Source: an uncultured Thermoleophilia bacterium (GTDB lineage: Bacteria; Actinomycetota; Thermoleophilia; UBA2241). Taken from it: a DNA stretch of 64,000 bases. Below the pieces are notes generated by a model. That model did not search any database. It was not told where the DNA came from and worked only from the letters and a program-made list of their open reading frames with translations. Each line of letters starts with the position of its first letter. The first letter of the stretch is position 1. Positions 36,210-45,875 of this stretch are shown here, in pieces. The stretch spans positions 1-64,000 of the forward strand of contig CAIYOD010000013.1 of the NCBI GenBank assembly GCA_903927755.1, read 5' to 3'. A program made the position numbers and the translations under genes.

Positions 36210-38747
36210 CTACTGCCCGGCAGACGCCCGGGGCGGCTGGTCTCCCTGGCGGGCCGCGGTCTGCGGGAGCGCGAAGTAGAACGCGGCGCCGTTGCCGACC
36301 TCGCCCTCGGCCCACCACGTTCCGCCGAGTTGCTCGAGCACGCGCGCGACCGTGGCCAGACCGACTCCGGTGCCCGGGAACTCGTCCGCCGCGTGCAGCC
36401 GCTGGAACGGGCTGAACAGCTTGTCGACGTAGGCGGGGTCGAAGCCGGCGCCGTCGTCGCGGACCAGGAACGCCCTGCCGTCGTCGTGCTCGACCTCCCG
36501 AAACTCGATGTGCGCCTCAGGGCGAGCCGAGGTGAACTTCCACGCGTTCCCGAGGAGGTTCGTGAGGACGATGTCCAGGATGGCGACGTCCCCGGCCACG
36601 ACGAGACCGTCCTGGACGGCGATCTCGACCTGCCGGGCCGGGTCGGCGTCGCGGAGTCGCGCGACCACGCGCCGGGCAATCGCCGAGAGGTCGACCTGCG
36701 CGAGTTGCACGTCCAGACGCCCGACGCGCGAGAGTGAGAGGAGTGCGTCGATGAGCTGCCCCATGGACTGCGCCGCCGCGCGTACGCGCTGCAGGTCGCT
36801 CCGTCCCTGCTCGGCGATGACGTCGCCGTAGTCCTCCAGGACCGTGAGGCTGAAGCCGTCGACGGCGCGCAAGGGAGTTCTCAGATCATGGGCGACGGAG
36901 TAGACGAACTCCTGCAGTTCCCGATTGGCTGCGTCGAGCTCGCGTGTGCGCTCGGCGACGCGACGCTCGAGACCGGCGTTCAGCGCGCGGATCTCCTCCT
37001 CGGCGCGCTTGAGCTCGCCGACGTCGCGCGCCGCGGCGAAGACGCCCGCCACCTCGCCGTCGCTGCCGCGATACGGGGACGCGTTGTAGAGGACCGACGT
37101 GAGGCTGCCGTCGCGATGCCTGATCTCGAGCGGGTAATCGCGCACGGCGCCGTCCCGGAAGACCCGCCGGTAGCTCGCCCGGGCCCTTTCCGGCTCCGTG
37201 AAGTACTCGGCGAAGTCGGTGCCGACGAGCTCCTCGCGCGAGCGGCCGGTGGCCGTCACGGTCGCCTCGTTGACGTCGGTGATCATGCCGGCGGGACCTA
37301 TGGTCACAAAGGGGTCGAGGCTGGCTTCGAGCAGGCTGCGATTGTAGGCGCTGGTGCGGCGCAGTTCCGCCGCGGCTCTGCGCCGGCGAGTCTCCTCCTG
37401 CACCTCCGCCTCGACTTTGGCGGTGATGTCGCGGCCCGCCGCGATGATGAGCTGGCCCTCGAAGCGTGTCAGGCTCCACTCGATGAGCCGGTACGAGCCG
37501 TCGCGATGGCGCTGCCGGTTCACGAAGTCGACGAGCGGCCGGTCCTTGGTGAGGTGGGTGATGGCCTCTCGCGTCTTCTGGACGTCGTCCGGATGGATGA
37601 ACTCGTAGGCGGCGTGGCCCTCCGTCTCGGCCACAGGATGGCCGAGTGTCGCCTCCCATGCCGGACTCACGCGGTGGATGAGGCCCTCGGTGTCGGTGAT
37701 ACCGAGGATGTCCGCCGACAGCGCGAAGAGCGTATCGATCTGTTCGGTCTGACGCGCCAGGTCGACCTCCGCCCGGCGCCGGCGCAGCGAGACGGCGGCG
37801 AGGCTGGCGAACGTCGCCAGCTCTTCTCGCGGGGGATCGGGGACATCTTGTCTCAGGGCGATGACCGAGGTGCCGTAGAGGGCGCCTTCGATGACGTAGG
37901 CGACGCCGATGAACCGGTCGACGCCGAGAAGCTTGCGCACGGTGGCGTCGACTGCGGGTGGGATGGCGCCGAAGCTCGCTTCCGTGAGCGTCGCCCGCGT
38001 CGCGTTCGAGCTGGCGAGGATCTCCCTGTAGTCGTCCTCGCTGACCGGGGAACGCGTCCCTGTCAGGCGTCGCGCGAGCGGCCTGGTGAGCGTCTTCACG
38101 GCGCCCGGCTGGAACTCGATCGCCCGCGTGGCCAGGACCCGGTCCTTGGGGTCGTACTCGCTGAACGCCACGGCGACCGCCCCCGTCAGCTCGCGCAGTC
38201 TCGCTCCGAGGAACCTGCCTAGGTCGACATCGCCCGGGAGCGCGGCGAGGTCGACCGCCAGGTCGCTGATCGCGACGAGCCAACGGGACCGCTCCGCGAG
38301 GGCGGCGTCGGTGCGGCGCCGCTCGGTGATGTCGCGGACGATGTGCACGGCCCCCACGATCTCGCCACGCTCGCCGAAGAAGGGGTCGGCCGTCACCTGG
38401 TACCAGTGGTCGCCGAGCGCGAGTTCGAAGCTCTCGCGCCGGCCCGTACGCAGCATCTCTTGATACGGGCATCTCTCGAAGAACGTGCGGGAGCCGTGCA
38501 TGAGCTCGTAGCACTTCTTGCCGGCGAGCTCTTCCGACCCCCGACCGAGGAACTCCGTCATGCTGCGGTTGCAGCGGACGACCGTCCCGTCGCGATCCAG
38601 CAGACAGACCATGTCGAAGATCGCGTCGAAGGTGGCCGACCACTGATCGGACGACTCGCCGGGTGTCGGGCCCCGTACGCGCAATGGCGCGCCCTGACTT
38701 CGCGAGGGCGCGCTGTCCTCGGGGGGCATGTGGTCGTGGCCGCGCAT
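36210..38747 (-). CDS. PAS/GAF sensor histidine kinase
   Basis: Multiple PAS segments; HisKA YSVAHDLRTPLRAVDGFS; HATPase NLLGNAWKFTS...DDGAGFDPAY...GTGVGLATV. Confidence 0.92.
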   Translation of the reverse strand: MRGHDHMPPEDSAPSRSQGAPLRVRGPTPGESSDQWSATFDAIFDMVCLLDRDGTVVRCNRSMTEFLGRGSEELAGKKCYELMHGSRTFFERCPYQEMLRTGRRESFELALGDHWYQVTADPFFGERGEIVGAVHIVRDITERRRTDAALAERSRWLVAISDLAVDLAALPGDVDLGRFLGARLRELTGAVAVAFSEYDPKDRVLATRAIEFQPGAVKTLTRPLARRLTGTRSPVSEDDYREILASSNATRATLTEASFGAIPPAVDATVRKLLGVDRFIGVAYVIEGALYGTSVIALRQDVPDPPREELATFASLAAVSLRRRRAEVDLARQTEQIDTLFALSADILGITDTEGLIHRVSPAWEATLGHPVAETEGHAAYEFIHPDDVQKTREAITHLTKDRPLVDFVNRQRHRDGSYRLIEWSLTRFEGQLIIAAGRDITAKVEAEVQEETRRRRAAAELRRTSAYNRSLLEASLDPFVTIGPAGMITDVNEATVTATGRSREELVGTDFAEYFTEPERARASYRRVFRDGAVRDYPLEIRHRDGSLTSVLYNASPYRGSDGEVAGVFAAARDVGELKRAEEEIRALNAGLERRVAERTRELDAANRELQEFVYSVAHDLRTPLRAVDGFSLTVLEDYGDVIAEQGRSDLQRVRAAAQSMGQLIDALLSLSRVGRLDVQLAQVDLSAIARRVVARLRDADPARQVEIAVQDGLVVAGDVAILDIVLTNLLGNAWKFTSARPEAHIEFREVEHDDGRAFLVRDDGAGFDPAYVDKLFSPFQRLHAADEFPGTGVGLATVARVLEQLGGTWWAEGEVGNGAAFYFALPQTAARQGDQPPRASAGQ

Positions 38748-38864
38748 CGGGCGGTCACCTCTTCCGATGGCTCTGGTCCGACTATCCCCCCGGGGGAGGG
38801 AAAGTCAAGGAAGCCGCGTCGACAGGTCTGGCGGGCCGTCGTGCGCTCGGCAGGGCGTCCGGGC

Positions 38865-41510
38865 TCAGCGCCGGTAGAGCCGCAGCCCGTTGGCGGTGAC
38901 GAGCAGCGAGGTGCCCATGTCGGCGAACACGGCGAGCCACAGGCTGACCAGGCCGAGCGGGGCGAGCACCAGGAAGATCGCCTTGATGACGATCGAGAAG
39001 ACCATGTTCTGCCAGATGACGCGTGTGGTACGACGGGCCAGACGGATCGTCTCGGGGATCGCCGAGAGGTCGTCGCCCATGAGGGCGATGTCGGCGGTCT
39101 CGAGGGCGGCGTCGGTGCCGGCGGCGCCCATGGCGATGCCGAGGGTGGCGGCCGCCAGGGCCGGGGCGTCGTTGACACCGTCGCCGACCATCGCGACCGC
39201 GCCGGCGCGGTCGCGCAGCCCGGCGACGGCCGCGACCTTCTGCTCGGGGAGGAGGCCGGCGCGGACGTCGGTGACGCCGGCCTCGGCGGCGACCGGCGCC
39301 GCCGTGTCCGGGTTGTCGCCGGTCAGCATCGCCACGTCCTTGACGCCGAGCGCGCGCAGCTGCTCGACGGTCTCGCGGGCGCCGGCGCGCAGCGGGTCGC
39401 TGACGGCGATCACGCCGAGCGCGCCGTCCTCGTCGCCGACCACCACGGCGGTCTTGCCCTGGCGCTCGAGCCCCTCCACCGCCCGGACGAGCGCCGGATC
39501 CGCGGCGTGCGGGCCGAGGAGATCCGGTCGGCCGATGAAGTGGAGCCGGCCGTCCAGCTCGGCCCGCACGCCGCGTCCGGGGATGGCGCGGAAGCGCTCG
39601 ACGTCCGGGCCGTGCCCGCCGGGATGGCGCGCCGCGTCGTCGTTGGGCATCGAGTGATCGCGTGCGCCGTGGTCGCGCCCGTCGTGATCGCGTCGGCTGT
39701 CCGGCTTCCCGGCGCCCGTGCTCGCCGAGCAGCAGCCGGGTGTGGAGCAGGAGCAGGCGGCGACCGGAGCCTCGACCGGAGTCGCGGCGGGGACGGCAAA
39801 CGCAGCGACCGTGCCGACCTGGCCACCGCCCGCGTCCGCGCGCGCAATGATCGCCCGCGCCAGCGGGTGCTCGCTGTAGCGCTCGAGCGCTGCGGCGATC
39901 TGCAGCACCTGCTCCTCCGACGCTCCGCTCAGCGGCACGACGTCCGTCACCTGGGGGCGGCCCAGCGTGAGGGTCCCCGTCTTGTCGAAGGCAACTGCCT
40001 TCAGGCCGGCCATCTGCTCCAGGTAGGCGCCGCCCTTGATCAGGACGCCGTTCCTGGTCGCCCGGGCGAGAGCCGCGAGGATGCTCACCGGAGTCGAGAT
40101 GACGAGCGCGCAGGGGCAGCTGATGATGAGCAGCGCGAGGCCGCGGTAGAACCACGTGTCGAACGAGGCGCCGAAGAGCGGCGGGATGAAGGCGACGGCC
40201 GCGGCGAGCGTCACGACGACCGGGGTGTAGCGGCTGGCGAAGCGGTCGACGATGGTCTCAGCGGGTGCGCGCTGCGCCTGCGCCTCCTCGACCATGTGGA
40301 CGATCTTGGCGATGGTCGTGTCCGCGGCCGCCGCGGTGGCGCGCACGCGAAGGGTACCGCCCTCGATGATCGAGCCGGCGAAGACCTGGTCGCCCGGTGC
40401 TTTGGCGACCGGGATGGACTCGCCGGTGACCGGCGCCTGGTCGGCCGCGGCGGCGCCCTCGAGGACAACCCCGTCGATCGCCGCGCGCTCTCCCGGCCGC
40501 ACGATCACGACGTCGCCGACGACGATGTCCCCGACGTCGATCGTCTTCTCCTCCAGCTCGCCGTCGTCCTCGCAGGGACGAAGCACCGTCGCCGTCGGAG
40601 GCGCCAGGCTCATCAGCCCGCTGATCGCCCGCCGCGTCCGCTCCAGCGTCGCCGCCTGAAGCACCGTCCCGAGGCTGAACAGGAACGCGACCAGGGCCGC
40701 TTCGCTCCACTGCCCGATTGCGGCGGCGCCGATCATCGCAAGTGTCATGAGGACATTCATGTCGATCTGGCGCGCGCGCAGGCTGAACAGGGCCGCGCGC
40801 GCCACGAACACGCCGCCGCTGACCACGGCGGCGCCGAAGAGCCAGGGCGCCGCCGTGGGGGCGATGACGCCCGCGATGAACCCGGCCACCGTCAGGAGGC
40901 CGGAGACGAGTGTGGCCAGAGCGCGGGGCTCTGAGAGCCAGAAGGCGCGCGACGCACCCGCTGCGGCCGCGCCGCGCGTGCCGGCCGCCTCGTCCTGTGA
41001 GCGCCGCTCCACGGTGTCGTAGCCGAGGCGGCGCACGGCGCGGTAGACGTCCGGCAGTGCAGTCTGGCCGGGGTCGATCGCGATGGCCAGGGTGGCCGCA
41101 CCGAAGTTGACGTCCGCGCTGCGCACGCCGCGCTCCTTGCGCAGCGCGGACTGCAGCTTGACGGCGCAGTCGGCGCAGTCCATGCCGGTGACGTGCAGCA
41201 CCCGCCGGTCGCCGCCCTCCTCGCCGGGCAGCGGTCGCGTGAGGTCCAGCGCTCCGTGTTCGTGGGTGGCGAGCGGGCAGTGTTCCTGGCAGTGGGCCTG
41301 GGCACCGGCGCGGCGGGCGAACGTCTCCACGGCGTCGCCGCTCAGGGCCTCCTCATCGAACCTCACGAGGACGAGACCGCGAGTGACGTCCGGCTCGACT
41401 CCGTGGATGCCGTCGAGCCGCAGCAACTCGCTGCCGACCTCGTCCACGCAGCCCCCGCACTCGGCGGCTCGGGGGAGCAGGAGGGCGAGCTCGAGGACGC
41501 GCCCGGTCAC
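38865..41510 (-). CDS. Heavy-metal translocating P1B-type ATPase (Zn/Cd/Pb type)
   Basis: CPC in SCPCALVIS, DKTGTLT, GDGVNDAPALA; N-terminal HMA-like motifs ECGGCVDEV and GMDCADCAVKL. Confidence 0.93.
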   Translation of the reverse strand: MTGRVLELALLLPRAAECGGCVDEVGSELLRLDGIHGVEPDVTRGLVLVRFDEEALSGDAVETFARRAGAQAHCQEHCPLATHEHGALDLTRPLPGEEGGDRRVLHVTGMDCADCAVKLQSALRKERGVRSADVNFGAATLAIAIDPGQTALPDVYRAVRRLGYDTVERRSQDEAAGTRGAAAAGASRAFWLSEPRALATLVSGLLTVAGFIAGVIAPTAAPWLFGAAVVSGGVFVARAALFSLRARQIDMNVLMTLAMIGAAAIGQWSEAALVAFLFSLGTVLQAATLERTRRAISGLMSLAPPTATVLRPCEDDGELEEKTIDVGDIVVGDVVIVRPGERAAIDGVVLEGAAAADQAPVTGESIPVAKAPGDQVFAGSIIEGGTLRVRATAAAADTTIAKIVHMVEEAQAQRAPAETIVDRFASRYTPVVVTLAAAVAFIPPLFGASFDTWFYRGLALLIISCPCALVISTPVSILAALARATRNGVLIKGGAYLEQMAGLKAVAFDKTGTLTLGRPQVTDVVPLSGASEEQVLQIAAALERYSEHPLARAIIARADAGGGQVGTVAAFAVPAATPVEAPVAACSCSTPGCCSASTGAGKPDSRRDHDGRDHGARDHSMPNDDAARHPGGHGPDVERFRAIPGRGVRAELDGRLHFIGRPDLLGPHAADPALVRAVEGLERQGKTAVVVGDEDGALGVIAVSDPLRAGARETVEQLRALGVKDVAMLTGDNPDTAAPVAAEAGVTDVRAGLLPEQKVAAVAGLRDRAGAVAMVGDGVNDAPALAAATLGIAMGAAGTDAALETADIALMGDDLSAIPETIRLARRTTRVIWQNMVFSIVIKAIFLVLAPLGLVSLWLAVFADMGTSLLVTANGLRLYRR

Positions 41511-41986
41511 GGCCGTCCGCCTCCGGCGGCGGCCGACTTGCGTGCCGGCTCGCCGTCCGCCCCGACGGAGAGATCCTCGGGCCCGTGCTCGATGTGCTCA
41601 CGCGTGATGTCCAGCAGCACGCGGATATGCGCGTCGTCGGGTGAGTAGAAGACCATCTTGCCCGCCCGGCGCGCGCGCACGAGCCCGTTGGCACGCAGCA
41701 CCCGCAGGTGGTGGCTGACGTTGCTCTCGCTCATCTCGACGGTGGCGGCCAGGTCGCAGACGCACAGCTCCCCGGCCTCGATGATGGCCGCCATCAGGCG
41801 ACAGCGACTCTGGTCGGCCAGGACCTTGAAGACCGTGGCCATCTGGCCGGCCACACTCGGTGACACCAGGCGGGCGCGCACTGCGGTGACCCGCTCCGGG
41901 TCGACGACGTGCACGTCACAGTGGTCCAGCAGATCCTCGTCGTCCTTGCCGCAGATCACCGGGGGATCGGGCGGAGTCCTCACCAC
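41507..41986 (-). CDS. ArsR/SmtB family metalloregulator (start corrected to GTG at 41986)
   Basis: FKVLADQSRCRLMAAIIEAGELCVCDLAATVEMSESNVSHHLRVLRANGLV; AGAGGAG RBS lies inside the ORF-track N-terminus, directly before GTG. Confidence 0.9.
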   Translation of the reverse strand: MVRTPPDPPVICGKDDEDLLDHCDVHVVDPERVTAVRARLVSPSVAGQMATVFKVLADQSRCRLMAAIIEAGELCVCDLAATVEMSESNVSHHLRVLRANGLVRARRAGKMVFYSPDDAHIRVLLDITREHIEHGPEDLSVGADGEPARKSAAAGGGRP

Positions 41987-42004
41987 TTCGTCTCCTCTTC
42001 TGAA

Positions 42005-42026
42005 CATATGAGCAAGTGTTCAGATG
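42005..42026. promoter_or_regulatory. SmtB/ArsR-like operator palindrome
   Basis: CATATGAGCA-AG-TGTTCAGATG (8/10 positions symmetric) just upstream of the ArsR gene. Confidence 0.6.
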
Positions 42027-42119
42027 TTACCCCGGATGCGAGGACGTGACAAGACGTGCCGTTCTGGTGGTCCGGCCACCCTCGAGCAGGCGGTCTACCG
42101 CAGGCCTGCTGCCGAGCGG

Positions 42120-42917
42120 TCAGGCATCGTCGTGCGGAGGCGGCGCTTCGCCGGAGGCGGGGCTCGGCTCAGCCGGCGGAGCGGCTGCGCTCTCGCCGCG
42201 AGTGCGGTACACGCGCATCCCGGGGCGCCGCGTGCGCCGGGCCCCGAGCACCGTTCGGCGCACGTGGTGGGGAAGGTCAACCGGCTCCGGCGCCTTGATG
42301 CCGTACTTCAGCGCCAGCATGCGCAGTCCGAACACGATGGCGATGGTGACCCACTCGGAGATCACCTTGTCGATGCCGGCCCACTCGACCATGCCCACGT
42401 AGATGATCGCGCCGAGGATCGCCGCCAGGTAGTTGATGGGGCCGGGGAGGACGAGCTGAGGCGTCTCCCCGGCCAGCAGGTCGCGCAGCACGGCCCCCCC
42501 GAACGCGGAGATGCAGCCGACCAGGATGGCGGCGAAGCTGCCGAGGTCGGCGTTGAGTGTCTGCTGCGCACCGATGACGGCGAACAGGCCCATCCAGATC
42601 GGGTCCAGGATGTTGAGGAGCAGTGCCCCCCGATGGACGAGCGAGGCGAAGAAGAAACCGATGAAGGCTGCGCCCACGACAAGCGGCAGGTACGAGGGAT
42701 CGGTGAGTGCCACCGGGGTGTGGCCCAGCAGCAGGTCGCGGATGATTCCGCCGCCGAGCCCGGTCGCGATCGCGATCGCCAGCACGCCGGTCACGGCGAA
42801 TTTGCGCTGCACCGAGAAGATGGCGCCGCTGAGGCCGCCGAGGAACACGGCCGCGAGGCTGATGGCGAGCGGTGGTTCGACGACCGCGCCCACCAGCGTG
42901 AGTGGGAAGAGGCTCAT
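42120..42917 (-). CDS. UPF0126/TRIC-family membrane protein
   Basis: FLGGLSGAIFSVQRKFAVTGVLAIAIATGLGGGIIRDLLLG repeated as VGCISAFGGAVLRDLLAGETP. Confidence 0.88.
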   Translation of the reverse strand: MSLFPLTLVGAVVEPPLAISLAAVFLGGLSGAIFSVQRKFAVTGVLAIAIATGLGGGIIRDLLLGHTPVALTDPSYLPLVVGAAFIGFFFASLVHRGALLLNILDPIWMGLFAVIGAQQTLNADLGSFAAILVGCISAFGGAVLRDLLAGETPQLVLPGPINYLAAILGAIIYVGMVEWAGIDKVISEWVTIAIVFGLRMLALKYGIKAPEPVDLPHHVRRTVLGARRTRRPGMRVYRTRGESAAAPPAEPSPASGEAPPPHDDA

Positions 42918-43051
42918 GCCGGTGACCTATTCCCGGCCGTCCGCCCGACTTCCTCCGGGGCGGCCCGCCGCCGGAGGGCTTCGACGCCCGCCTCCGGTCG
43001 GTCGACCGGAGTCTCCGGCGCCCGACGTCGGCGGGCCGCAGTGCCCGCGGC

Positions 43052-43216
43052 TCAGCTCTTCGTCTTGCCGCACTCGTTGCAGTTGCCGCTGCAGCCGAGC
43101 GGGATCGTGGCGAGGCAGCGTGGACAGCGGAGCAGGAGCGTCTCCAGCTGGAGGCCGCAGTCGGGGCAGGTGAGCAGGCCGCAGCTCCGCGGGGCCACCA
43201 GTTCCGGCGCTTTCAC
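43052..43216 (-). CDS. Small Cys-rich (zinc-ribbon-like) protein coupled to feoB
   Basis: GTG start overlapping feoB stop (GTGA); VKAPELVAPRSCGLLTCPDCGLQLETLLLRCPRCLATIPLGCSGNCNECGKTKS. Confidence 0.7.
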   Translation of the reverse strand: MKAPELVAPRSCGLLTCPDCGLQLETLLLRCPRCLATIPLGCSGNCNECGKTKS

Positions 43217-45075
43217 AGGACACCCGCGACGCGCGCGACGACCCCGCCGACGGCGAACGCCAGGCCGACGCTGCCGAACCACACGGCGGCGGTGAACAGC
43301 CTGCCGCGCTCCTTCATGATGATGAGGACCGAGGCGATGCACGGCACGAACAGCGTGATCGTCACGAGGGCGACCAGGATCTGGGTGCCGCTGAGGCCGA
43401 GCTCGAAGAGCCCGGCCGCGCCGAAGTCACGCCGCACGAACCCCATGACGAAGGCGTTCGACGCCGCCGCGGGGAGTTCCAGCCAGCCCACGGTGAGGGG
43501 CGCGAGGAGGCCCTGCAGGGCCTGGAGCGCGCCCGTCAGCTCGAGCACGCTGAGCAGCAGCGCGCCGGCGACGAAGTACAGGGTCACCTCCTTCAGGAAC
43601 ATGACGGTCTTGTGGTAGGTCTTGGTGAGCACGTTGCGCGGTCGCGGCAGGCGCAGCGGCGGCAGGTCGATGAGCAGATCGGTCGACTTTCCTGGAAGGA
43701 CGCGGTCCAGGGCCAGACCGATCAGGCCGAAGATGAAGACCATGATGACGCCGTAGGCGATGGCGATCGTGCCGCCTCCCGCGGCCGCGAGCAGCGCGAC
43801 GACGACGCCGAGCTGGGCGGAGCAGGGGATCGCGAAGGCCATGAGCGCCGTCGCGATCCGTCGCTCGCGCTCGTTGCCCAGGATCCGCGTCGTCATGGTC
43901 GCCATGGTGATGCAGCCGAAGCCGAGGATCATGGGGATGATGGCGCGGCCGTTGAGGCCGATGCCGGACATCAGGCGATCGGAGAGCGCGGCGATGCGCG
44001 GCAGGTAGCCCGAGTCCTCCAGCGTGGACATCAGCAGGTAGAAGGCGACGACCAGCGGCAGCAACAGGCCGAAGATGTAGGTCACCGTCATGGTGACGAC
44101 GCCGAACTCGCCGGCGAGGATGCTGTAGGGGACGCCGGACGAGCCGGTCACCTGCTCGATCGCGCCACGAAGGAACGGCTCCACGTAGCCCTGCATGATC
44201 GTGCCCTCCGTGAAGCCCACCACCGTCCCGGCCACGAACACGCCGATGACTTCGTACATGACGAACAGCGTGAAGGCGAGCACCGGGATGCCGACGAGTG
44301 GGCGGACCAGGGCGCGGCCGAGCCGGGCGCCGAAGTCGGCCCGGCCCTGCGGCCGGTGGACTACGGCGGCGGTCACGTCGTTCACCCGCCGCCGCCGGTC
44401 CTGGTACACACCGTCTCTCTGTCCGTCGACGCTCACGCCGGTGCGCTCGGACACGAACGGGTCCGCCTCCAGCACGAGCAGCGCCTCGGGGCGAGTGTCC
44501 ACGCGGTCGAGCAGTTCGGTCAGGCGCTCCTGCAACTCACGGTCGGAGCGCCCGACGCGCGCCTCGTCGAGTGCCTCGCGCACCTCGTCGAACCCTTCGC
44601 GGCGGACCGCGACGGTAGAGATCACGGGGACGTCGAGGAGCCGGGAGAGCTGCTCGACGTCGATGTCCACGCCCTTGGCCGCCGCCTCGTCGATCATGTT
44701 GAGGGCCACGACCACGGGGATGCCCATGTCGATGACCTGCTGCGTGAGGAAGAGGTCGCGCTCCAGATGCACGGCGTCGACGACGTTGAGGATCACGTCG
44801 GCCTCCATGACGATGTCGCGCGCCACTGTCTCCTCGTCGTTGAACGAGGACACGCCGTAGATGCCCGGGGTGTCCAGCACGACGTCGTCGCCCATGCGCC
44901 CACTGGAGACGGCGACAGTCGTGCCGGGGTAGTTGGAGACGTCGACGTACAGGCCGGTGAACGCGTTGAAGAAGAGCGACTTGCCGACGTTGGGGTTGCC
45001 GACGAGGACGATCCTTCGGGCCGCGGCCGGCGCCTCGACGGTCGTCGGCTCGCAGCACGCCGCTGTGGCGCTCAC
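43213..45075 (-). CDS. feoB: Ferrous iron transport protein B
   Basis: G1 GNPNVGKS, NYPGTTV, DTPGIYG, two Gate domains. Confidence 0.95.
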   Translation of the reverse strand: MSATAACCEPTTVEAPAAARRIVLVGNPNVGKSLFFNAFTGLYVDVSNYPGTTVAVSSGRMGDDVVLDTPGIYGVSSFNDEETVARDIVMEADVILNVVDAVHLERDLFLTQQVIDMGIPVVVALNMIDEAAAKGVDIDVEQLSRLLDVPVISTVAVRREGFDEVREALDEARVGRSDRELQERLTELLDRVDTRPEALLVLEADPFVSERTGVSVDGQRDGVYQDRRRRVNDVTAAVVHRPQGRADFGARLGRALVRPLVGIPVLAFTLFVMYEVIGVFVAGTVVGFTEGTIMQGYVEPFLRGAIEQVTGSSGVPYSILAGEFGVVTMTVTYIFGLLLPLVVAFYLLMSTLEDSGYLPRIAALSDRLMSGIGLNGRAIIPMILGFGCITMATMTTRILGNERERRIATALMAFAIPCSAQLGVVVALLAAAGGGTIAIAYGVIMVFIFGLIGLALDRVLPGKSTDLLIDLPPLRLPRPRNVLTKTYHKTVMFLKEVTLYFVAGALLLSVLELTGALQALQGLLAPLTVGWLELPAAASNAFVMGFVRRDFGAAGLFELGLSGTQILVALVTITLFVPCIASVLIIMKERGRLFTAAVWFGSVGLAFAVGGVVARVAGVL

Positions 45076-45299
45076 GCGCCCGCCGCGTCTTCGATGAGGA
45101 CGCGGCGGGCGAGCTTGCGGCCCATGCAGATCTCCTGCTGGCAGTGACGCACGAGCACCGGTCCGAACGGGAGCTTCTCAGCCGACTCGACGACCGTGCC
45201 TTCACCGATGCCGAACCGCACGCACTGCGCGCGGGCCCTTTCGTCATCGATCTTGAGGATCCGTACCGGCCTGCCCGGCCGGGCGTCGAGCAGCGTCAT
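45072..45299 (-). CDS. feoA: Ferrous iron transport protein A
   Basis: 75 aa SH3-like FeoA, 4-nt overlap with feoB. Confidence 0.88.
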   Translation of the reverse strand: MTLLDARPGRPVRILKIDDERARAQCVRFGIGEGTVVESAEKLPFGPVLVRHCQQEICMGRKLARRVLIEDAAGA

Positions 45300-45335
45300 G
45301 CAGCATCCTTTAGAAGGGGGTACGACAGAGAGTAG

Positions 45336-45349
45336 TTAGGGAACCCTAA
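45336..45349. promoter_or_regulatory. DtxR/IdeR-family-like operator upstream of feoA
   Basis: TTAGGG-AA-CCCTAA, perfect 6-bp arms, 37 bp upstream of feoA start. Confidence 0.6.
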
Positions 45350-45464
45350 TCACAGGCAATAGGATAGCCTTCTACCAGAGCGACGTCAACGCGCCGGGGA
45401 TGCCGTCTTGGGAAAGCCCCTCATCGCGTGACGGAATCCCGAAGACCGAAGCGAAGGAACGACA

Positions 45465-45860
45465 ATGGACAACTTGATCGTCTGGGCCGACGTCCCAGTA
45501 CTGGATCTGGACCGCGCCATGAGATTCTACGGCGCTGTCTTGCAGCGGCCGTTCGTCACGATGGAGGGCATGGATGGGGTCGCGTTGCCCGGCCCGAACG
45601 AAGGGGAAGACCCGTCCGGGCAGGACATGTCCGTCGCTTTCGACCTCGTCCAGCGCCAGGAGGTGACGCCGAGTCACGAGGGCTGCACCATCTACCTGGA
45701 GGCCGGTGACGACGCGCGGGGGATGCTCCAACGGGCGGCGGAGGCCGGAGGCGAGATCCTCTCGCCGGCGGCGTTCATGGGGGAGATGGTCGGCACCATC
45801 GGCTTCTTCCAGGACAGCGAGGGCAACCGCATCGGCGTGCACCAGCAGGGCGGTGCTTGA
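45465..45860 (+). CDS. VOC family (glyoxalase-like) protein
   Basis: VWADVPVLDLDRAMRFYGAVLQRPF ... IGFFQDSEGNRIGVHQ. Confidence 0.9.
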   Translation: MDNLIVWADVPVLDLDRAMRFYGAVLQRPFVTMEGMDGVALPGPNEGEDPSGQDMSVAFDLVQRQEVTPSHEGCTIYLEAGDDARGMLQRAAEAGGEILSPAAFMGEMVGTIGFFQDSEGNRIGVHQQGGA

Positions 45861-45875
45861 CGCCGACGCCGGGGG

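Noticed and set aside
38343-40934. 863-aa plus-strand ORF antisense to the P-type ATPase
   Set aside because: Low-complexity shadow ORF; the sense strand carries a well-supported ATPase.
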